A DNA stretch of 5,413 nucleotides. Source: Comamonadaceae bacterium (lineage in GTDB: Bacteria; Pseudomonadota; Gammaproteobacteria; Burkholderiales; Burkholderiaceae). The notes beneath the pieces were generated by a model. The model was given only the letters and a program-made list of their open reading frames with translations, was not told where the DNA came from and made no database searches. Location of the stretch: contig CANCGU010000185.1 in assembly GCA_947377705.1 (NCBI GenBank), positions 1 through 5,413 on the forward strand, given 5' to 3'. The first letter of the stretch is position 1, and each line of letters opens with the position of its first letter. The translations under genes were made by a program, and so were the position numbers. Positions 1-3,357 of this stretch are shown piece after piece.

Positions 1-82
1 CCACCAACACGGGTTTGTCAGCTTGTAAAACGTCTGCTTCGAAGCTGGTGTCGGTGATGTGTTTGATCAAATCGCTGGCCAT
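1..82 (-). CDS. trxA: Thioredoxin 1 (TrxA), N-terminal part, runs off the window
   Basis: Read on minus from the ATG at 82-80, the 27 visible codons begin MASDLIKHITDTSFEADVLQ and end in KPVLV. This is the typical N-terminus of bacterial thioredoxin 1 just before the strand that leads to the WCGPC active site, which lies outside the window. In this family the protein is a small cytoplasmic disulfide reductase kept reduced by thioredoxin reductase. The start is supported by a Shine-Dalgarno sequence AGAGGA (96-91) with an 8-base spacer. The gene diverges from the DsbA-family gene at 152, leaving a 69-base shared upstream region where I see no convincing sigma70 promoter on either strand. Identification rests on 27 residues, but the match is characteristic. 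Confidence 0.88.
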   Translation of the reverse strand, partial: MASDLIKHITDTSFEADVLQADKPVLV

Positions 83-90
83 GGTTTATT

Positions 91-96
91 TCCTCT
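91..96 (-). promoter_or_regulatory. Ribosome binding site of trxA
   Basis: AGAGGA on minus, 8 bases before the ATG at 82. It fixes the start of a gene of which only 27 codons are visible. Confidence 0.7.
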
Positions 97-151
97 TTCA
101 ATTGGCGATAGAGATACAGTTGGGGCATTGTGGCAGAAACCAAGTACCCCT

Positions 152-805
152 ATGAAAACTCTCACCATTGATGTTGTGTCCGATGTTGTTTGTCCTTGGT
201 GCTATATCGGCAAACGGCGTTTGGAGCGTGCGCTGGCACTTTTGGCAATTCAGTACCCCGATGTGGAGCCCGAGGTGCGCTGGCATACCTTTCAACTCAA
301 TCCCGACATGTCGCCCGAGGGCATGCCTCGCGCTGACTATGTCAAAAACAAATTTGGTGATGCAGCCAACAGCCCCTATGAACGCGTGGCCGCTGTGGGC
401 AAAGAAGTGGGGCTTGCATTTGCGTTTGATCGCATCAGTCGCCAGCCTAATACCGTGGTGGCGCACAGTTTGATTGCAGTCTCAGAACCTGGCATGGCGC
501 AAGACGCAATGGTGGAAGCCCTTTTCAAAGCGTATTTCATTGAGGCACGCGATTTGACCGAGGCCTCGGTGTTGATCGATATTGCCGAGTCAGCGGGGAT
601 GGACCGAGTCTTGGCTAAACAGCATTTGCAAAATGCTGCCTTGCACAGCCAAACCATTGACAGCGACAAAGCGGCCCGCGAGATGGGCATCACTGGCGTG
701 CCATTTTTCATCTTCAATCGCCAAGTGGGCTTGTCTGGCGCACACGAAGGCGAAACCTTGTTGCAAGGCATGGTGGAGGCGATGAACGCCGCCACCGACG
801 ATTAA
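152..805 (+). CDS. Cytoplasmic DsbA-family (FrnE-like) thiol oxidoreductase
   Basis: 217 residues, a normal length for the DsbA-like/2-hydroxychromene-2-carboxylate isomerase thioredoxin-fold family (FrnE branch). Residues 5-13 form the first strand and lead into the redox motif C14-P-W-C17 (VVCPWCYIGKRR). A helical insertion follows, then the cis-proline loop near residues 182-186 (G-V-P184-F-F) that faces the active cysteines in thioredoxin folds. There is no signal peptide, so it should act in the cytoplasm, unlike periplasmic DsbA. The substrate is unknown; FrnE-type proteins are linked to disulfide exchange and oxidative stress. An in-frame ATG at 59 exists, but it would add 31 unrelated residues and overlap trxA. 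The ATG at 152 gives the usual family start (MKTLTIDVVSDVVCPWC), although no clear Shine-Dalgarno precedes it. It diverges from trxA and converges on the formate channel gene. Confidence 0.92.
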   Translation: MKTLTIDVVSDVVCPWCYIGKRRLERALALLAIQYPDVEPEVRWHTFQLNPDMSPEGMPRADYVKNKFGDAANSPYERVAAVGKEVGLAFAFDRISRQPNTVVAHSLIAVSEPGMAQDAMVEALFKAYFIEARDLTEASVLIDIAESAGMDRVLAKQHLQNAALHSQTIDSDKAAREMGITGVPFFIFNRQVGLSGAHEGETLLQGMVEAMNAATDD

Positions 806-815
806 CGCTTTTCAA

Positions 816-1652
816 TCAATGGGTAGGACTGGGTGACGCTGTCGCCGCCACGCGATAAATCAAGTGGTACACCAAGCCGACAAACACGCTCCCGCCCACC
901 AAATTGCCCAAAATCACAGGCACTAAGTTGCCAAATAGGCCCGCAATGCTGAGCGCGCTGCCCGCCGTGGCCGGTTCGAAATATTGAATGATCAGCCCGA
1001 GCTGCATGAAATACATATTGGCAATGCTGTGCTCAAATCCCGCGGCCACAAACGCGGTAATTGGGAAGATGATGGCAATGACTTTGTCCATCACGCTGCG
1101 GCCGGCCATGGCCATCCATACCGCCATGCACACCAACACATTGCACAACACGCCTCTGAAAAACGCCTCATGCCACACGAGATTTTGCTTAGCGAGTGCG
1201 ATTTTTAATACCGTCGCCCCAATCGCACCACCATTCAGATGGGTGTGACCACTGAGATACACGAGCAGCGCCAACCCTGTGGCTCCCACAAAGTTAGCCG
1301 CGCACACCCACAGCCAATTGCGCAGCACTTCATGGGTGGTGATTTGCCCATCGGCCCAGGCCATGGCCAGCAAGTTGTTGCCCGTGAATAACTCGGCCCC
1401 AGCGATGATCACCAAGATCAGGCCTAAGCAAAACACAAAACCACCCAGTAATTGACTGGCGGCAAAGCTGAGGCTGGCGTCCGATTTCACGATGACGAAA
1501 AACATCCCACCTAAGCCAATGAAGGCGCCCGCTAACAAGCCCAGCATCACCAAGGGCAGGGTGGTCATATGTGCTTTGGCGACGCCTACCGTTTCTACTT
1601 TGGTGGCAATCTCTTTGGGGGCGTAGGCATCAGAACCAAACAATTCGGGCAT
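816..1652 (-). CDS. focA: Formate/nitrite transporter family channel, FocA-like
   Basis: 278 residues, close to the usual 270-285 of the family. It should be an inner-membrane pentameric channel moving formate or a related small anion. Hydrophobic segments lie roughly at residues 31-56, 66-88, 112-134, 163-183, 188-217 and 236-268. Family signatures are visible: AGAELFTGN at 84-92, RGVLCNVLVCMAVWM at 166-180, GRSVMDK at 184-190 and FVAAGFEHSIANMYF at 201-215. Thr90 and His208 fall where E. coli FocA has its gating Thr91 and pore His209, and Phe201 matches its Phe202 constriction. The similarity is closer to FocA than to NirC, but the substrate is inferred. No pflB or other formate gene is in the window. 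The ATG at 1652-1650 gives the expected short cytoplasmic N-terminus; its ribosome binding site is weak. A possible promoter (TTCAAT, 17 bases, TAAATT) lies between this gene and the one at 1736, with low confidence. Confidence 0.92.
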   Translation of the reverse strand: MPELFGSDAYAPKEIATKVETVGVAKAHMTTLPLVMLGLLAGAFIGLGGMFFVIVKSDASLSFAASQLLGGFVFCLGLILVIIAGAELFTGNNLLAMAWADGQITTHEVLRNWLWVCAANFVGATGLALLVYLSGHTHLNGGAIGATVLKIALAKQNLVWHEAFFRGVLCNVLVCMAVWMAMAGRSVMDKVIAIIFPITAFVAAGFEHSIANMYFMQLGLIIQYFEPATAGSALSIAGLFGNLVPVILGNLVGGSVFVGLVYHLIYRVAATASPSPTH

Positions 1653-1725
1653 AGACGTGATCTCGTTTGTGAATTTGTTTAATTTACTACTTGAACTGGC
1701 AGAATTGAAGCACTCTTAGTTTTTC

Positions 1726-1729
1726 GGAG
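1726..1729 (+). promoter_or_regulatory. Ribosome binding site of the small gene at 1736
   Basis: GGAG six bases before ATG 1736. This well-placed site is one of the main reasons to accept the small plus-strand reading frame over the longer minus-strand one covering the same bases. Confidence 0.55.
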
Positions 1730-1735
1730 TCGTTC

Positions 1736-2023
1736 ATGCCTCATTCGTCGTCCAACATGGTTCGCACCCTGGTGTTGCGTGAGCTTGAGGCGGGCAAACG
1801 CGATGATGGTTTGTGGCTCCAAGCCATGTCCGAGTCCAAGCTGGACAAAACTAAAGCACAAATCCGTTACATCGAATTGCGAATCAAAGCGCTCAACGGG
1901 GATGTCAAAGGCTTGTTGATCAAGCAAATTCGTGGCGCGATTGCCAGTGACAGCAATCGCAAGGGGACTCGCAGCAATGCGAGTCTTGCCGACTATTTGT
2001 CTGCCAAAACGATTAAGAAATAG
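1736..2023 (+). CDS. Small basic protein of unknown function (95 aa)
   Basis: I do not recognise a named family. The protein is soluble and lysine/arginine-rich. A helical central part around residues 12-55 carries the pattern DGLWLQAM, then DKTKAQIRYIELRIKAL. This W-x-x-A … A-x-x-x-YI-x-x-R-x-x-x-L layout recalls short alpha/beta-proteobacterial proteins of unknown role, a resemblance from memory only. The C-terminus (about 65-95) is Ser/Asn/Lys/Arg-rich, probably flexible, and ends TIKK. Support for coding: a good Shine-Dalgarno (GGAG, 6-base spacer), a plausible amino-acid composition, and a divergent position opposite focA. The last 11 bases overlap the end of the minus-strand gene at 2013-2450. 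Two perfect stem-loops lie within codons 68-84. A possible -35 (TTGAAC, 1691-1696) has no good -10 partner. Confidence 0.68.
   Translation: MPHSSSNMVRTLVLRELEAGKRDDGLWLQAMSESKLDKTKAQIRYIELRIKALNGDVKGLLIKQIRGAIASDSNRKGTRSNASLADYLSAKTIKK
1937..1960. repeat. Perfect inverted repeat, 8-bp stem, 8-base loop
   Basis: GCGATTGC (1937-1944) pairs exactly with GCAATCGC (1953-1960) around the loop CAGTGACA. It lies inside the 3' end of the small plus-strand gene and is followed after five bases by a second perfect stem-loop. There is no U-run on either strand, so it is not a standard rho-independent terminator. Confidence 0.6.
1966..1985. repeat. Perfect inverted repeat, 8-bp stem, GCAA tetraloop
   Basis: GACTCGCA (1966-1973) pairs exactly with TGCGAGTC (1978-1985) around GCAA, a GNRA tetraloop when read on plus. 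Two G·U pairs (1965/1986, 1964/1987) could extend it. It stands 35 bases before the plus-strand stop codon and 27 bases past the end of the minus-strand gene, so it could protect or delimit transcripts of either convergent gene. The role is inference. Confidence 0.6.
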
Positions 2024-2450
2024 AGCTGCGCAATTTGCGTGGGATGTCGATGGCCGGGTACCGTTTGGCGGGCTTGGCCTGCGTGCGTTGTAGGGACGCC
2101 ATGAGATCGGTTTGTGCGGAGGGTTGAGGAAGCTTGAACGCATGCCCCAAACCGATTTGAATGGCGGCGGCCTTACGCTGTAGCAGTTGCGCTGTCATCA
2201 TGTGGATGTAAACGGACTTGGCACCGTTGGACCAGTTCTCCCACTCTTCGCGGAAGGTCTTGATGTGCGCCCGTAAAAACTTGTCTAACTCAGTACTTTC
2301 AACTTGGTGCTGGGTGGCCTCATAGGCTGTGTCTATGAAAGGCTGGATGGCATCCGGCGTTTTAGGTTCTGAGGGCGTCGCAGCCGCTTCGGGCACTTCG
2401 GGGGCGCTCGGTATCACGTCTGGTTTTGCTTCTGTCATTTCTTCGGCCAT
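2013..2450 (-). CDS. Hypothetical protein with acidic Pro/Ala-rich N-terminus (145 aa)
   Basis: No recognised family. Residues 1-35 are rich in Glu, Pro and Ala (for example PSAPEVPEAAATPSEP) and look disordered. Residues about 36-107 look helical and soluble, with a stretch ELDKFLRAHIKTFREEWENW followed by a mostly helical AAAIQIGLGHA region. The C-terminus is basic and Pro-containing (KPAKRYPAIDIPRKLR). No signal peptide or membrane segment is visible, so it is probably cytoplasmic. AAGGTGGT directly precedes ATG 2450-2448, a very short spacing. The second in-frame ATG (codon 5, 2438-2436), preceded by GAAGAA, is a fair alternative start. The gene lies downstream of the lipoprotein gene but beyond its terminator, so it is probably transcribed separately or by readthrough. 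Its 3' end overlaps the convergent small gene by 11 bases. Confidence 0.75.
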   Translation of the reverse strand: MAEEMTEAKPDVIPSAPEVPEAAATPSEPKTPDAIQPFIDTAYEATQHQVESTELDKFLRAHIKTFREEWENWSNGAKSVYIHMMTAQLLQRKAAAIQIGLGHAFKLPQPSAQTDLMASLQRTQAKPAKRYPAIDIPRKLRSSIS

Positions 2451-2490
2451 ACCACCTTATCGGCACGGGTTGAGCATTTCTTGAGTGCCA

Positions 2491-2525
2491 AAAGAAAAAA
2501 AGAAGCTCTCCGACCCAGGGGCTTC
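2491..2525 (-). terminator. Rho-independent terminator of the lipoprotein gene
   Basis: On minus, GAAGC (2525-2521) pairs with GCTTC (2506-2502) around a 14-base interior that can pair partly. It is followed at once by a T-rich run, TTTTTTTCTTT (2501-2491). The stem begins inside the TGA stop codon of the lipoprotein gene, a compact arrangement that separates it from the minus-strand gene downstream. Confidence 0.7.
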
Positions 2526-3105
2526 AATGTGTGTTGATGATCGCTGGCCCTATGTCTTGTAAAGGTCCAAGTGGGTTCTTTTGATGGTCAATCTCATACA
2601 CATCGGGCTGACCGCCCCATGACCTATAAACCACCACATCATCCACGATGAGTATCAAGGCGTTAAACCGCCAACCTGTTGTCTCAGTCCTGCGGCGGTA
2701 ATTGATGAAGTCAGGAAAGAACGCCCCTGTTCTTTTTTTGTCAATTTTTGAAATATTCAGGTCCCAGCCTCTGCATGCATCTCTGGCGGCGAGGCAAGTT
2801 GACACACCAGGTCCTAAATCTTCCTTGGAGAGGACGCCGCTTCCAACGAACTTTTTAGAGATGTCGGCAAACGACAAAATGACAGTGTTTGGCTGGTGTT
2901 GGGGATCTAATTTCAGCCCAACTAAATCTTTTAAATTACTCTGCAATGGCACGAGTGATTCAATGGCAAACCGAGCTTGGTCAAAAGTCTGGAAATAGAA
3001 AGACTCATTCTCAGCCTTCGGCAACCAACTAGAACAGGCCGATAAACAACTTGCGATCAAGCAAATAACGGCGCTTTTGTTGCAGGAAAACCTCCTCGTT
3101 GCCAT
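2524..3105 (-). CDS. Putative outer-membrane lipoprotein of unknown function
   Basis: 193 residues from ATG 3105-3103. The N-terminus MATRRF is followed by a hydrophobic stretch (about 12-22) and the lipobox L-S-A-C24, so signal peptidase II should cut before Cys24. Ser at +2 rather than Asp favours outer-membrane sorting. The mature part is soluble, with conserved-looking features in its C-terminal half: a Cys pair around CLAARDAC, the block TGWRFNALILIVDDVVVYRSWGGQP, and NPLGPLQ near the end. I recall similar endings in uncharacterised proteobacterial lipoproteins but cannot name a family. The reading frame is open back to 3252, but the extra 49 codons would translate the SRP RNA gene, and the signal peptide fits only this start. 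GAAGG (3120-3116) with a 10-base spacer is the likely ribosome binding site. By eye it is more AT-rich than dnaX. With no terminator after ffs, it may be transcribed from the ffs promoter. Confidence 0.85.
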   Translation of the reverse strand: MATRRFSCNKSAVICLIASCLSACSSWLPKAENESFYFQTFDQARFAIESLVPLQSNLKDLVGLKLDPQHQPNTVILSFADISKKFVGSGVLSKEDLGPGVSTCLAARDACRGWDLNISKIDKKRTGAFFPDFINYRRRTETTGWRFNALILIVDDVVVYRSWGGQPDVYEIDHQKNPLGPLQDIGPAIINTH

Positions 3106-3137
3106 ATTCGAATCGCCTTCGTGTCGTGAAAGAAGGT

Positions 3138-3231
3138 GACGGACCTTGACCCCAGCACTGGCTCCACAGTTAGGGCTGCTCGGTTCCCCGCCTGACCCAG
3201 TTGGCCGCTTCACCATGTGGGAAGGCCCGTC
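3138..3231 (-). ncRNA. ffs: 4.5S signal recognition particle RNA (small bacterial SRP RNA)
   Basis: On minus the sequence holds the SRP core GGTCAGG – CGG GGAA CCG – AGCAGCC, about 3195-3172. E. coli 4.5S has GGUCAGG – UCC GGAA GGA – AGCAGCC. The GGAA tetraloop and flanking asymmetric loop are kept while the stem pairs change together, as expected for a conserved RNA. This is the Ffh (SRP54) binding hairpin used in targeting inner-membrane proteins. The ends close in a 10-bp helix, GACGGGCCTT (3231-3222) with AAGGTCCGTC (3147-3138), including one G·U pair. The next bases, CCCA and TGGG, also pair. The 94-base length fits the small bacterial type. Exact mature ends are inferred. A promoter sits at the right distance upstream. 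No clear terminator follows, so the 3' end may be made by processing. Confidence 0.9.
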
Positions 3232-3238
3232 GAACTCA

Positions 3239-3265
3239 ATTGTAGGACACAAGCGCGTTTTTCAA
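3239..3265 (-). promoter_or_regulatory. Sigma70 promoter of ffs
   Basis: On minus, TTGAAA (3265-3260, five of six to TTGACA) and TACAAT (3244-3239, five of six to TATAAT) are separated by 15 bases, or 16 if the -35 is read as GTTGAA. Counting 7-8 bases past the -10 puts the start at 3232-3231, the first base of the SRP RNA closing helix. The spacing is a little short, but the agreement with the RNA end supports the call. Confidence 0.65.
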
Positions 3266-3289
3266 CTCTGACAGATCAAAACTGTTTCG

Positions 3290-3307
3290 ATGGTGTATCA
3301 ACACCAT
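3290..3307. repeat. Perfect 7-bp inverted repeat between the ffs and dnaX promoters
   Basis: ATGGTGT (3290-3296) and ACACCAT (3301-3307) flank the loop ATCA. It lies in the divergent intergenic region upstream of both ffs and dnaX. It could be an operator for a dimeric regulator or a leader hairpin if dnaX is transcribed from upstream. Neither is shown. Confidence 0.45.
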
Positions 3308-3342
3308 GCGCCTCATTCAAGAGTGGCGCTCGCTTTAGACTT

Positions 3343-3348
3343 TAGAAT
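3343..3348 (+). promoter_or_regulatory. Possible -10 element of dnaX
   Basis: TAGAAT matches TATAAT at five of six positions and would start transcription about 3355, only a few bases before ATG 3358. No good -35 lies 16-18 bases upstream, so this is a weak call; the true promoter may be further upstream. Confidence 0.3.
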
Positions 3349-3357
3349 CTGACGCTT

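Noticed and set aside
59..151. Longer start for the DsbA-family gene at ATG 59
   Set aside because: The extra 31 residues do not look like the family N-terminus, and this start lies inside the trxA coding region on the other strand.
806..815. Terminator between the DsbA-family gene and focA
   Set aside because: The 10-base gap and its flanks show no stem-loop with a T-run on either strand.
1653..1735. FNR or other anaerobic regulator site in the focA upstream region
   Set aside because: Searched for TTGAT-N4-ATCAA on both strands; only half-site-like bits (TTGAA, TTCAA) without proper symmetry.
1679..2143. Minus-strand open frame of 154 codons
   Set aside because: It covers both the plus-strand small gene and the end of the minus-strand 145-residue gene. 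Its product is an implausible mix with no domain pattern, and the plus-strand frame has the better ribosome binding site.
2462..2489. GGCAC … GTGCC inverted repeat in the leader of the 145-residue gene
   Set aside because: Only 5 bp with an 18-base loop; weak enough to be chance.
2474..2491. Sigma54-like sequence (TGGCAC … TGC on minus) upstream of the 145-residue gene
   Set aside because: The GG and GC doublets are two bases too far apart for the strict -24/-12 spacing.
3088..3105. Twin-arginine (Tat) signal in the lipoprotein (TRRF)
   Set aside because: The residues after the two arginines do not fit the RRxFLK pattern; an ordinary Sec/lipobox signal peptide explains the N-terminus.
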